Translations under genes and position numbers: made by a program
From: an uncultured Alphaproteobacteria bacterium
GTDB lineage: Bacteria; Pseudomonadota; Alphaproteobacteria; HIMB59
Assembly (NCBI GenBank): GCA_902611415.1
Contig: CACLZM010000007.1
Location: forward strand, 1 to 60,949
DNA: 60,949 nt
Direction of reading: 5' to 3'
Notes under the pieces: generated by a model
Databases searched by the model: none
What the model saw: only the letters and a program-made list of their open reading frames with translations
What the model was told of the DNA's origin: nothing
Shown: piece after piece, positions 47,539-55,899 of the stretch
Numbering within the stretch: position 1 is the first letter of the stretch
How the letters are laid out: each line of letters begins with the position of its first letter

Positions 47539-48795
47539 ATGCAAACGGTAGTTATAAAAGGTCCCTCAACCTTGAGAGGACAAATAAACATCTCTGGTTC
47601 AAAAAATGCCTCTTTGCCTATTATCATTTCGACTCTGTTGGCAAAAGGTGAGTGCCTTATTCATAATGTACCTAACCTTAGAGATACAAGATTTTTAATC
47701 TCAATTTTAAAAGATTTAGGTTGTGATGTTGATTTTCAAAAAAACACTCTATTTGTTAGAAGTTCTGCTATCACAAAAAAATCAGCTGATTACGAATATG
47801 TTCGTCAAATGAGAGCATCTATTGTCATTTTAGGACCTGCGATTTCAAGATATAAAAAATTTAAAATCGCTCTACCTGGTGGTTGCTCAATTGGTACTAG
47901 AGGAATTGATTTGCATTTGAATGCTATAAAGTTAATGGGTGTAAAAATTTCAATAAAAAATGGTTATGTAATAGCTGAGAGAAAAAAAAATAATTTAAAC
48001 TCAATTGACCATAAATTTCCAAAAATTAGTGTAGGAGCAACACAAAATATTTTAATGGCAGCTAGTCTCGCAATTGGAAAAAGTACATTAAAAAATTGTG
48101 CCATCGAGCCCGAGGTCATAGATTTAATTAATTTTTTAAATAAATGTGGTGCACTTATAAAAGTAAAAAATAGGACAATTACAGTTAGAGGAGTAGAAGA
48201 ACTGAAGCTTCAGGATTACAAAGTAATACCTGACAGGATAGAAGCTGGTTCATATATTCTAGCAACTATGGCAACAAAAGGGAGGCTCAAATTGAACAAC
48301 TTTAATCCAAAAGACCTAGCTCTTCCTTTGAAGCTTTATAAAGGAATGGGTCTAAAAATAAAAAAGCTATCTAATTCCTCTTTTGAAATTTATTGCAAAA
48401 CACTTAAACCAATAAAAAAAATTTCTACTAAAGAATATCCAGGATACCCTACAGATTTACAGGCTCAGCTAATAGCAACACAACTTAAGTCTGGTTTAAA
48501 GTCAAAGGTGGTCGAAAATATATTTGAAAATAGATTTATCCATATTCCAGAGTTAAGAAGATTTGGTGCTAATTTATCAATCAAAGGAAAAACAGTAACA
48601 ATAGATAAAACATCTAATTTACTTGGCGCTGAGGTCATGGCGACAGATATAAGGGCCAGTTTTTCCCTTATAATCGCAGCGATGATGTCCAAGGGAAAAA
48701 CTGTAATAAATAGAATTTATCACCTTGATAGAGGATATGAAGATTTTGATTTAAAATTAAAAAAATGTGGCGTAAACATTATTAGAAAAAAATGA
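47539..48795 (+). CDS. murA: UDP-N-acetylglucosamine 1-carboxyvinyltransferase
   Basis: A 418-aa enzyme of peptidoglycan synthesis that transfers enolpyruvate from PEP to UDP-GlcNAc, and the fosfomycin target. It starts with ISGSKNASLPIII. The active-site loop LPGGCSIGTRGIDLHL has the catalytic Cys (C116). SVGATQNILMAA, YPGYPTDLQAQ and YHLDRGYEDF are the other conserved blocks. The stop overlaps the hisG start by 4 bp, so murA, hisG, hisD and perhaps infA form one operon. Confidence 0.96.
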   Translation: MQTVVIKGPSTLRGQINISGSKNASLPIIISTLLAKGECLIHNVPNLRDTRFLISILKDLGCDVDFQKNTLFVRSSAITKKSADYEYVRQMRASIVILGPAISRYKKFKIALPGGCSIGTRGIDLHLNAIKLMGVKISIKNGYVIAERKKNNLNSIDHKFPKISVGATQNILMAASLAIGKSTLKNCAIEPEVIDLINFLNKCGALIKVKNRTITVRGVEELKLQDYKVIPDRIEAGSYILATMATKGRLKLNNFNPKDLALPLKLYKGMGLKIKKLSNSSFEIYCKTLKPIKKISTKEYPGYPTDLQAQLIATQLKSGLKSKVVENIFENRFIHIPELRRFGANLSIKGKTVTIDKTSNLLGAEVMATDIRASFSLIIAAMMSKGKTVINRIYHLDRGYEDFDLKLKKCGVNIIRKK

Positions 48796-49427
48796 AAAAT
48801 CAAAATTTAATAATTGCCTGCCCAAAAGGTAGGCTTGAAGAAAAAGTTGTAAAATTTTTATCCGAAAGGGGTTTAAGAATAGAAGAGGCTTTCTTCAAAG
48901 ACAGTGTTAGAAAATTAACTTTTGATACAAATCTTAATGAGATAAAAGTAATTAAGTTAAAACCATCTGATATTCGATCATATATTATGCTAGGTGCAGC
49001 TGATATCGGATTTATTGGATATGACGAGATTCTTGAAAATAGCTCAGAAAATATTGTTCTTTTAAAAAAGACTAAAATAGGGAAGTGTAGAATATCTATA
49101 GCTTCAAATAAAAAAAAAATTAATTTTTCTGAAAAGAAAATTTTTAAAGTTGCAACAAAATTTCAAAATATCTCTGAGAATTATTTTAAAGATTTAAATA
49201 TACAGACTGAAACTATAAAATTAAATGGTTCTATCGAGCTTGCAGTAAAATATGGAATAGCTGATTTTATCTTAGATTTAGTTCAATCAGGCAAGACACT
49301 AAAAGATAATCAACTGTATGAAAATGTAGTAATAAACAATGACATCTCAACTGTAATAATTAGTAGCTATTTTGCATACGATTTAAAAAAAAAATTTATT
49401 AAAAAACTTTTAATGCAAGGTTTATAA
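48792..49427 (+). CDS. hisG: ATP phosphoribosyltransferase, short form
   Basis: A 211-aa enzyme that begins histidine synthesis by joining ATP and PRPP. Seen are the N-terminal IIACPKGRLEE and IRSYIMLGAADIGFIGYD. The PRPP-binding region lies around LNGSIELAVKYGIADFILDL. It lacks the C-terminal regulatory domain of long HisG, so it is the short form that needs HisZ as regulatory partner. No hisZ is in this window. It overlaps murA (ATGA) and hisD (TAATG). Confidence 0.93.
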   Translation: MKNQNLIIACPKGRLEEKVVKFLSERGLRIEEAFFKDSVRKLTFDTNLNEIKVIKLKPSDIRSYIMLGAADIGFIGYDEILENSSENIVLLKKTKIGKCRISIASNKKKINFSEKKIFKVATKFQNISENYFKDLNIQTETIKLNGSIELAVKYGIADFILDLVQSGKTLKDNQLYENVVINNDISTVIISSYFAYDLKKKFIKKLLMQGL

Positions 49428-50698
49428 TGAAAGTTGTAAATAAAAAATGGATTTTTGATAATCTCAACTCATCTGTAAATATAAATTCCACTGTAAGTTT
49501 AACTGTAAAAAAAATTATACAGGACATAAAAAAAAATAAGGATGTAGCTTTATTAAAGTATGTAAAAAAGTTTGAGAACAAAAAAGCAAATTTTAAAAGT
49601 ATAATAATTTCAAAAAAAACTTTAAAGAATGCTTATAATTCTCTTTCAAATGAAAGTAAAAAGTCTCTCACATTAGCTTACAAAAGAATTTTTTATTATC
49701 ACTCAAAACAAAAAAAAACATCATATTCTTTCAAAGATCAACTCGACTCGAAGTTTTATATTGAATGGAAACCAATTGAAAATGTTGGTTTATACATCCC
49801 TGGTGGGTTAGCCTCTTACCCATCAACTGTTTTAATGACAGCTATACCTGCAAAAATAGCCAAAGTCCCAAATATAATGATTTGTGTCCCTTCTCAAAAT
49901 GGTCAAACATCAAAACTAACTCTTGCAGCTGCATATTTATGTGGTGTAAATGTCGTTTACAACGTTGGTGGTGCTCAAGCAATCGCAGCACTCGCTTTTG
50001 GCACAAAAATTATAAAAAAGGCGGATAAAGTATTTGGCCCAGGAAACCAATACGTAGCTGAAGCAAAAAAACAATTATTTGGAGTTATTGGAATAGATTT
50101 ACCAGCTGGTCCATCTGAGATATTAGTAATAGCAAATAATAATTCTAATCCTACTTGGATAGCTTACGATGTTCTCGCGCAAGGCGAACATGACCCTAAT
50201 GCAAAAACGTATGTTTTATCTAAATCCAAAAATATTTTAATTAAAGTTAAAAATGAACTTAAAAGAATTATGGAAGAGTCAAAATTTAAAAATGTTGATC
50301 AATCTATAAAAAATAATTGCAATTTAATTTTAGCTAAGAGTCAAAAAGAGATATATGAAATTTCAAATTTCATTGCTCCAGAACATCTTCATATTCATAA
50401 AAAATTTAATAAAAACATATTAAAAAATATTAAAAATGCTGGATCTGTATTTTTAGGTGAAAAATCCCCTGTAGCTTTTGGAGATTATACAATTGGAACA
50501 AATCACGTATTGCCCACAGATCAAACTGCAAAATTTTCATCTGGTTTGGGTGTTGAAGATTACACTAAAAAAACAGTTTTTATTGACCCTGGAAAAAAAA
50601 CTCTCAAGAAAATCGCAAATCACACAATTAATCTTGCAAGACAAGAAGGTCTAGATGCACACGCTTTATCTGTTGAAATTAGAAAGATCAAACCATAA
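49427..50698 (+). CDS. hisD: histidinol dehydrogenase
   Basis: A 423-aa enzyme performing the last two oxidations of histidine synthesis. It shows [46 protein letters not shown] and the metal-binding AQGEHDPNA. Later blocks are APEHLHIH and GTNHVLPT. Length is standard. It overlaps hisG by one base and precedes infA by 11 bp. Confidence 0.97.
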   Translation: MKVVNKKWIFDNLNSSVNINSTVSLTVKKIIQDIKKNKDVALLKYVKKFENKKANFKSIIISKKTLKNAYNSLSNESKKSLTLAYKRIFYYHSKQKKTSYSFKDQLDSKFYIEWKPIENVGLYIPGGLASYPSTVLMTAIPAKIAKVPNIMICVPSQNGQTSKLTLAAAYLCGVNVVYNVGGAQAIAALAFGTKIIKKADKVFGPGNQYVAEAKKQLFGVIGIDLPAGPSEILVIANNNSNPTWIAYDVLAQGEHDPNAKTYVLSKSKNILIKVKNELKRIMEESKFKNVDQSIKNNCNLILAKSQKEIYEISNFIAPEHLHIHKKFNKNILKNIKNAGSVFLGEKSPVAFGDYTIGTNHVLPTDQTAKFSSGLGVEDYTKKTVFIDPGKKTLKKIANHTINLARQEGLDAHALSVEIRKIKP

Positions 50699-50709
50699 GA
50701 TACAGCAAC

Positions 50710-50931
50710 ATGTCCAAAGAAGATGCAATAGAATTTCAAGGTGTAGTTTCTGAGTTACTTCCAAATGCTATGTTTAGAGTTAAGCTAGATAATGACCACG
50801 AAGTCATAGCCCATACATCTGGGAAAATGAGGAAGAATAGAATTAGAGTACTCGCAGGTGACCGAGTAACAGTTGAAATGACACCATATGATTTAACTAA
50901 GGGCAGAATAACATTTAGGTCGAAGAACTAA
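50710..50931 (+). CDS. infA: translation initiation factor IF-1
   Basis: A 73-aa S1-like OB-fold protein that binds the ribosomal A site during initiation. The whole sequence is typical: [19 protein letters not shown], then [17 protein letters not shown] and a terminal TKGRITFR. It lies between hisD and the RNase E/G gene, matching the usual alphaproteobacterial order. Confidence 0.97.
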   Translation: MSKEDAIEFQGVVSELLPNAMFRVKLDNDHEVIAHTSGKMRKNRIRVLAGDRVTVEMTPYDLTKGRITFRSKN

Positions 50932-50959
50932 TGAATAATTTTTTAAAAGGAGCAATGCC

Positions 50960-52087
50960 ATGTCTACAAAACTTATTGTTACAAACTATAAAAATTTTAA
51001 GTGCGGAGTTAAATTAAATGAAGGGGAATTGGTTAATATTCGCTTTCAACCCAACGAGGATGTTCAAATTGGAGATATCTATAAGGTAAAAATTACAGAA
51101 ATTTTACCTAATGATAGCGGAGCATTTGTCTCTTATGGTAACGGAGATCAAAGGGGTTTTTTTAAAAGAATAAACTTTCCTAATGGTGATAAGGCGCACG
51201 AAGGACAATCTTTATTACTCCAAGTAAGAAGTATAGGCTCCAAAGATAAAGTTCATCTTTTTACAAATAATGTCATTTTAACTGGTAAATTTATAAATTT
51301 ATTACCATATGGTGACGAAATAATTTTAAGTAGAAGAACAAGAAAAAACTTAGACACAAATCAACAAGATAAAATTATGGATGCTCTGAGTGAGTCTGAA
51401 GTAGGATTGATAGCTAGACATAATCTTATTCCTGAAAACATAGAGATAGCTCAATCTGAGTTGAATGATTTAAATAATCAATGGAAAGAAATAGAATTAA
51501 ATGCAAAAGAATTAAGTGATGAGGGACTTGTTTTTCAAAATACATATTTTGATCAAAATTTTGTTTGTGATTACTCTGACAAAAATACTGATCAAATTAT
51601 CTTTAGTGACAACGATAGATTCGAAAGAGTAAAAAACTGGGATGAAAAACTAGACTCTACTTTTGCAAATCTCTGTGAAGAGATGTCTAATGAACAAATT
51701 GAAGAGGTATTTAATTTAGGTGAAAAGATAGATTATCTAATCGGTCATAATTACGATTTACCTAGTGGAGGTAATATCATGATTGGTAAAACAGATGCGC
51801 TTACAGCTATTGATGTTAACACTGGCTCAGCAAAAAGATTTGATACAAATAGAGAAGCCATTCAATTAATTTCTAAACTCATAAAATTAAAAAATATATC
51901 TGGGAAAGTAGTTATTGACCCTGTAGCAAGTGATCAAAATACACTCAGAAAACTTGTAGGTATGTTAAAGAATGAATTTAGAGACGATTTGAGCATTACT
52001 AATGTTTATGGCTATACAAGGGGAGGGCTTTTAGAACTCAGTAGATCAAGAAACGATCGATCTATTGATGAGTTAAATCTGCAATAG
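50960..52087 (+). CDS. short ribonuclease E/G family protein
   Basis: A 375-aa RNase E/G-type protein. It has an S1 domain (about 35-115, with EILPNDSGAFVSYG and GFFKRINF) and then the nuclease core with EIILSRRTRKN. AIDVNTGSAK holds the first metal-binding Asp, and VVIDPVASDQN fits the region of the second. It is shorter than RNase G (about 490 aa) and far shorter than RNase E. It lacks the zinc-link CPxCxG and any scaffold C-terminus, ending soon after YTRGGLLELSRSR. A strong AAAAGGAG ribosome-binding site precedes the ATG. It may be the main decay nuclease of this lineage or a specialised paralogue. Confidence 0.83.
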   Translation: MSTKLIVTNYKNFKCGVKLNEGELVNIRFQPNEDVQIGDIYKVKITEILPNDSGAFVSYGNGDQRGFFKRINFPNGDKAHEGQSLLLQVRSIGSKDKVHLFTNNVILTGKFINLLPYGDEIILSRRTRKNLDTNQQDKIMDALSESEVGLIARHNLIPENIEIAQSELNDLNNQWKEIELNAKELSDEGLVFQNTYFDQNFVCDYSDKNTDQIIFSDNDRFERVKNWDEKLDSTFANLCEEMSNEQIEEVFNLGEKIDYLIGHNYDLPSGGNIMIGKTDALTAIDVNTGSAKRFDTNREAIQLISKLIKLKNISGKVVIDPVASDQNTLRKLVGMLKNEFRDDLSITNVYGYTRGGLLELSRSRNDRSIDELNLQ

Positions 52088-52097
52088 CCTTACCTAA

Positions 52098-52173
<76 letters not shown>

Positions 52174-52220
52174 ATAGCGCATAATTCTTATTACAAATAG
52201 TTTCTTTTTACTAGTAAAAA

Positions 52221-52418
52221 TTAATTATCTGCTGTACAGGACATATCGTTTCCACAACAGGTTGGAGATTTAATTTTACCGTGATCATTTGGGCACTTGG
52301 ATATCTGCACTTCTGATCCATTATCTAGCTTTAGCACATCATCAACCAAAGGCGCATCACATTTTCCACATGTTGCATTTACTGACATTCCACAATTTGA
52401 ACATTCGTAAGTTGCCAT
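52221..52418 (-). CDS. small zinc-ribbon protein, unknown
   Basis: A 65-aa protein with cysteine pairs CSNC (6-9) and CGKC (17-20), and later C41, CC (53-54) and C61, suggesting one zinc ribbon and a further metal site. The middle is GSEVQISKCPNDHGKIKSP. Related small proteins occur in marine alphaproteobacteria but have no assigned role. An AGGAGA ribosome-binding site is present upstream of ATG 52418. Confidence 0.78.
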   Translation of the reverse strand: MATYECSNCGMSVNATCGKCDAPLVDDVLKLDNGSEVQISKCPNDHGKIKSPTCCGNDMSCTADN

Positions 52419-52503
52419 ATTTTCTCCTATAATAAGATCCTATAAATTTAAAATGAAAATGAAATAAAATTATTTTCAATAATAAAATGATTAGAGGTAA
52501 TTA

Positions 52504-52875
52504 ATGACAAATTTTGAAAAAGTAAGGTTATTTATGAAAACATATGGTCAAGAAGTAAAAGATAAAGCTGAATTTAGTGATGCAAAGACAAACAAATTAA
52601 GAATTGACCTTATAAAAGAAGAATTAGAGGAATTAACTCAAGCAATGAATGATAAAAACCTACTTGAGGTAGCTGACGCATTAACAGACATACTTTATGT
52701 CACTTATGGGGCTGGCCATGCTTTTGGAATTGATTTAGATAAATGCTTTGATGAAGTTCAAAACTCTAATATGAGCAAATTAGGTGAGGATGGAAAACCC
52801 ATATATAATGAGGCTGGAAAAGTAATGAAAGGCCCAAATTATTTTAAACCAGACCTTTCAAAATATTTAAATTAA
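52504..52875 (+). CDS. MazG-like nucleotide pyrophosphohydrolase
   Basis: A 123-aa all-alpha NTP pyrophosphatase of the MazG/HisE-like superfamily. The metal-binding EExxE...ExxD pattern is seen as LIKEELEEL and EVADALTDILYV. The terminal block VMKGPNYFKPDL is typical of the phosphoribosyl-ATP pyrophosphohydrolase-like branch (HisE-like domain), common also in phages and eukaryotes. It probably cleans up non-canonical or excess NTPs. Its stop abuts the end of the convergent SnoaL-like gene. Confidence 0.85.
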   Translation: MTNFEKVRLFMKTYGQEVKDKAEFSDAKTNKLRIDLIKEELEELTQAMNDKNLLEVADALTDILYVTYGAGHAFGIDLDKCFDEVQNSNMSKLGEDGKPIYNEAGKVMKGPNYFKPDLSKYLN

Positions 52876-53196
52876 TTACTTTGGCATATTTGTGGCACCA
52901 GTTTCTAAAGAAAAGATTTTACCATCTTTGAAAGTGAATACCGCCATAACTGCCTGTGTGTTACCATCTGAAAAAGTTACAAATGAGTGCTCAATCCCAA
53001 TTTCATCATTTTCATAAATAATTCGAACCTTGTCTCTATTTATATCATCGCTCATTGCCCACTGTATAACATCTTGTTTAGTTAAAACTTTTCCAGAAGC
53101 ATGCATTGTGAATTTATAATCATCATGAAGCACCTCATTCATTCCAGCTTCATCTTTATTCATAAAGACCTCATCATATTTTTTTAATATTGACAT
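52876..53196 (-). CDS. SnoaL-like (NTF2 fold) protein
   Basis: A 106-aa protein with the cone-shaped alpha+beta NTF2-like layout: an N-terminal helix pair (KYDEVFMNKDEAGMNEVL), YKFTMHASGKVLTKQDVI, and curved strands (GIEHSFVTFSDG, AVFTFKDGKIFSLE). These small proteins act as isomerases or binding domains; the substrate is unknown. It lies 17 bp after the 99-aa gene on the same strand, so the two probably form an operon. Confidence 0.75.
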   Translation of the reverse strand: MSILKKYDEVFMNKDEAGMNEVLHDDYKFTMHASGKVLTKQDVIQWAMSDDINRDKVRIIYENDEIGIEHSFVTFSDGNTQAVMAVFTFKDGKIFSLETGATNMPK

Positions 53197-53213
53197 TTTT
53201 AATCCTTTTTTTA

Positions 53214-53513
53214 TTAGTCTAATGAGACTTGTGTTAATTCGAACAATTCAATGCTTTGTATACATTCATCATAAATTGGCTTCATCACAGGGTTAGTTCC
53301 TTTAACAATACCCATCATTTCCTCTTCATTATGAACATGAACTTTAAACATGATACCGCTTTTATCAGGTAAAATTCCAGGAACTGTTTTTTCGACATGT
53401 GCTGCAGCTTTCCTCATTGCCATCCCCTCATCAGATTGAAAAAAAGCCATAAATTTTTCAAATTTACCCTCACCTTCTTTTAATCTACCAATTGCTAACA
53501 TCATTTTTTCCAT
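53214..53513 (-). CDS. small protein, possible ferredoxin-like alpha/beta fold
   Basis: A 99-aa protein with the recognisable segment SDEGMAMRKAAAHVEKTV and the strand IMFKVHVHNEEEM. The strand-helix alternation suggests a dimeric ferredoxin-like (ABM/DUF3764-like) fold, but I cannot name the family. Ribosome-binding site GGAG lies upstream of ATG 53513. It is followed by the SnoaL-like gene. Confidence 0.7.
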   Translation of the reverse strand: MEKMMLAIGRLKEGEGKFEKFMAFFQSDEGMAMRKAAAHVEKTVPGILPDKSGIMFKVHVHNEEEMMGIVKGTNPVMKPIYDECIQSIELFELTQVSLD

Positions 53514-53644
53514 GATTACACTCTCCTTTATTAAATTTATTTTAGCTTATTATTTAAAAAAAATATTAATTTTTTATTAACACATTATGCAAATAAATCA
53601 TAATTAAGTTTCATCCAGCATAATTCAAAGTCGTAATTACAATT

Positions 53645-53836
53645 ATGAAAACTATTTTTAAAATTGGTTCCAAAAGTCATACACTTAAATATCAAAGAAA
53701 AATGTCAGAGGGTGAAGTAAAAAAAATGAAATCCTTTGTTACATCAAAAGGCGTAAAGATAGAAAAAACAGGTAAGTTTAAGATAATTGAAGTTAGTGAT
53801 CAGAAAGACTCTAGGACATACAAAATTATTTTATAA
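53645..53836 (+). CDS. small basic protein, unknown
   Basis: A 63-aa basic protein with strand-rich segments (FKIGSKSHTLKYQRKM, then KTGKFKIIEVSDQKDS). No family is recognised and no membrane helix. It lies just left of the 16-bp repeat that duplicates the tmRNA 3' end, so it belongs to the original chromosome rather than to the inserted segment. Confidence 0.55.
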   Translation: MKTIFKIGSKSHTLKYQRKMSEGEVKKMKSFVTSKGVKIEKTGKFKIIEVSDQKDSRTYKIIL

Positions 53837-53853
53837 AAATTACAAATTTAATG

Positions 53854-53869
53854 AAAGGGGCGTTCTGTT
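53854..53869 (+). repeat. att-like direct repeat, left copy
   Basis: AAAGGGGCGTTCTGTT, identical to the ssrA 3' end at 54670-54685. The flanking sequence on either side is unrelated to tmRNA. Confidence 0.7.
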
Positions 53870-53915
53870 TCCTTATACATCGTCCCTAAGTCACAGTATA
53901 TAACAACTTTTTAAA

Positions 53916-53938
53916 ATTGTATGTATAAACTGTATGCA
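53916..53938 (+). repeat. arm-like repeats near the left att-like site
   Basis: ATTGTATGTA (53916-53925, degenerate) and ACTGTATGCA (53929-53938, exact) are in the same orientation as the three copies at the other end of the element, with 13-bp spacing. Confidence 0.5.
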
Positions 53939-54022
53939 CTAATTTCTCGTTTTTGACGAATTTGCGACTTCTGTTTTTAATAAAGTATACAAATAGGTCT
54001 GAATAAATGTTAAAGTTAATTT

Positions 54023-54538
54023 ATGATAAAAATTATTTTTTCATTCTTACTTGTATTTTCTTTTAATTCCTTTGCTTTAGATATTAGTTCTCCAGCATTT
54101 AATGACGGTGATAATATTCCTAAAAAATATGGATGTAAGTATAATGGAGGTAATAATATATCTATACCATTAGAGTTTTCAGATATTCCAGACGATGCAA
54201 AATCTCTTGCACTAATTATTGATGACCCTGATGCAATGAGTGTTGCTGGTAAAATATGGGTGCATTGGATTTTAGTAGATATACCAACAAATACAAAAGA
54301 ACTCAAAGAAGTTAAAGATGGAAAATTAGGTATCGGAAAAACTGGAAGAAATAGTAATGGTAGTAAAAATTATGGTGGACCCTGCCCACCCAACGGAGTT
54401 CATGTTTATAATATAAAAGTTTATGCCTTAAACATTGAAATAAACAAAAGTTTAGGCGAAATGACACAAAAAAAATTCGAAAAAAAATATAAGAATGAAA
54501 TTATTAGTTCATCTATGATTTCAGGAAAATATAAATAA
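54023..54538 (+). CDS. PEBP family protein (YbhB/YbcL, Raf-kinase-inhibitor-like)
   Basis: A 171-aa protein with a signal peptide (about 1-18, FSFNSFA). A phosphatidylethanolamine-binding-protein domain follows: ISSPAFNDGDNIPKKYGC, then ALIIDDPDAM and WVHWILVDIP. The ligand-site GGPCPPNGVHVYNIKVYAL is also present. Exported PEBP proteins of bacteria have no agreed function; some bind small ligands or inhibit proteases. It is the only gene between the two att-like repeats and could be cargo of the element. Confidence 0.88.
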   Translation: MIKIIFSFLLVFSFNSFALDISSPAFNDGDNIPKKYGCKYNGGNNISIPLEFSDIPDDAKSLALIIDDPDAMSVAGKIWVHWILVDIPTNTKELKEVKDGKLGIGKTGRNSNGSKNYGGPCPPNGVHVYNIKVYALNIEINKSLGEMTQKKFEKKYKNEIISSSMISGKYK

Positions 54539-54592
54539 TCTCTTCTTACTAAATTCCTTCTCTTTGATTCATCGCCTAGAATGAAACTTTAG

Positions 54593-54625
54593 ACTGTATG
54601 CAAACTGTATGCAAAACTGTATGCA
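54593..54625 (+). repeat. three phased ACTGTATGCA repeats near the ssrA-side att-like site
   Basis: Exact copies at 54593-54602, 54604-54613 and 54616-54625, spaced 11 and 12 bp apart (about one helical turn) in one orientation. A further exact copy is at 53929. The layout resembles integrase arm-binding sites. Confidence 0.6.
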
Positions 54626-54667
54626 ACTTGTTTTTCAAAAAGTGAGAGGAAATAATAACTTTTAATT

Positions 54668-54922
54668 AAAAAGGGGCGTTCTGTTGCCCGGCCGCCCCAA
54701 AGCCGCGCTTACCTAATTAGATTAAGCAGCGAGTGCTAATTCATTATCGTTAGCAATTATTTTAAGTTTCTATGTCGAAGAAACGCTTACAACGAGCAAA
54801 AACTATATCCTTCAGAGCACGTCAAACCTATATCACCCCCATAAATATTTTTATGGTGGAGGTGTCGGGTACCGCCCCCGAGTCCGATACACCTATTACA
54901 TATAGCGTTTATTGCTATAGTT
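54668..54922 (-). ncRNA. ssrA: tmRNA, circularly permuted two-piece form
   Basis: The minus strand encodes the acceptor piece first, ending in a genomic CCA at 54854. A 13-nt intervening loop (54841-54853) follows, and then the coding piece starts GGGGGTG at 54840. GGGGGTG pairs with CACCTCC to give a 7-bp acceptor stem with G3-U70, the alanine identity pair. The tag frame at 54722-54754 reads ANDNELALAA and stop, with an Ala resume codon. The coding piece ends in a GGGGCG/CGCCCC hairpin followed by Ts. The permuted layout is typical of alphaproteobacteria. The 5' limit is approximate, and the gene is divergent from thyX. Confidence 0.95.
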
Positions 54923-54972
54923 GATAAACAACGAAGATAATATAGTCTAATAAATGAATCCTTTAAACACCT

Positions 54973-55899
54973 ATGAAGAAAAAAATCACTAAAGTGCCAA
55001 AATTTAAAGATTTTAAAACTACTAGAGCTACTTCATCTGCTCTAGAAAAAATTCTATATAAACAAATTCCAATTTTAGACCATGGTTTCATAAGGGTTAT
55101 TGATTACATGGGAACAGATCAGTCAATAGTCCAAGCAGCCAGAGTCTCCTACGGTGAGGGAACAAAAAAATTACGTGAGGACCGTGGTCTTATAAGATAT
55201 CTTTTAAGTCACTGGCATACAACTCCGTTTGAGATGTGTGAAATTAAGTTTCATATTAAACTTCCTATTTTTGTTGCAAGACAATGGATTAGACACAGAA
55301 CTGCAAATGTAAATGAATACTCTGCGAGATATTCAGTATTAGATAAAGAGTTTTATGTTCCAGAAATGGATCAGCTTGGATCTCAATCCACTACAAACAA
55401 GCAAGGGAGATCAAATACTTTAGATAAAAAGTTTGCAAAACAAGCCCAAGATTTAATTCAAAAGAATTCCGAACAACTCTATGATGACTACCAAAATTTA
55501 TTGAATGGTAAGCTTTTGAATAATGATGAATACGTTGAAGGGGAGGGTCTAGCTAGAGAACTAGCTCGAACAACTCTTCCATTAAACTATTACACACAAT
55601 GGTATTGGAAAGTAGACCTTCATAATCTTATGCATTTTTTAAGATTACGAGCAGATAGCCATGCTCAGTATGAAATACAAATTTATGCTGAAAAAATGGT
55701 TGAAATTTTAAAAAAGTGGGTACCCTTAACATACGAAGCTTTTGAAGATTACCGTTCGGACTCTTTCCAACTCTCTAAAGAGGCTTTGAAAATTGTTAAA
55801 GATAAATTAGCGAATAAAAAAATTAAGAAGTCTAATTATAAGCTATCACCAAGAGAGCTCAGAGAATTAGAAATAAAGTTTAATATTAAATTATCTTAA
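54973..55899 (+). CDS. thyX: flavin-dependent thymidylate synthase
   Basis: A 308-aa FAD enzyme that makes dTMP from dUMP with methylenetetrahydrofolate. The ThyX signature is RHRTANVNEYSARY (107-120). The block THAT-type HWHTTPFEMCEIKFHIK precedes it, and the C-terminal HFLRLRADSHAQYEIQIYA is the second conserved part. Length is normal for alphaproteobacteria. The ssrA promoter lies in the gap between the two divergent genes. The 3' end overlaps the Mrp-like gene by 4 bp. Confidence 0.96.
   Translation: MKKKITKVPKFKDFKTTRATSSALEKILYKQIPILDHGFIRVIDYMGTDQSIVQAARVSYGEGTKKLREDRGLIRYLLSHWHTTPFEMCEIKFHIKLPIFVARQWIRHRTANVNEYSARYSVLDKEFYVPEMDQLGSQSTTNKQGRSNTLDKKFAKQAQDLIQKNSEQLYDDYQNLLNGKLLNNDEYVEGEGLARELARTTLPLNYYTQWYWKVDLHNLMHFLRLRADSHAQYEIQIYAEKMVEILKKWVPLTYEAFEDYRSDSFQLSKEALKIVKDKLANKKIKKSNYKLSPRELRELEIKFNIKLS

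Larger units (their letters stand above)
53854..54685. mobile_element. candidate remnant of an element integrated at the tmRNA 3' end
   Basis: A 16-bp perfect direct repeat (AAAGGGGCGTTCTGTT) occurs at 53854-53869 and at 54670-54685. The right copy is the terminal hairpin of ssrA, a known integration target for tyrosine-recombinase elements. The left copy has no tmRNA around it. Inside both ends are copies of ACTGTATGCA, as expected for integrase arm sites. The interior holds a PEBP-family gene but no integrase, so it would be a decayed or integrase-less (trans-mobilised) element of about 816 bp. Confidence 0.55.

Noticed and set aside
54016-54306. Minus-strand frame antisense to the PEBP gene
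   Set aside because: The plus-strand frame encodes a clear PEBP domain with a signal peptide; the antisense frame is a shadow.
54593-54625. ACTGTATGCA repeats as a CRISPR array or iteron origin
   Set aside because: Units are too short with no spacers for CRISPR, and no replication gene is nearby; position beside the att-like repeats favours integrase arm sites.
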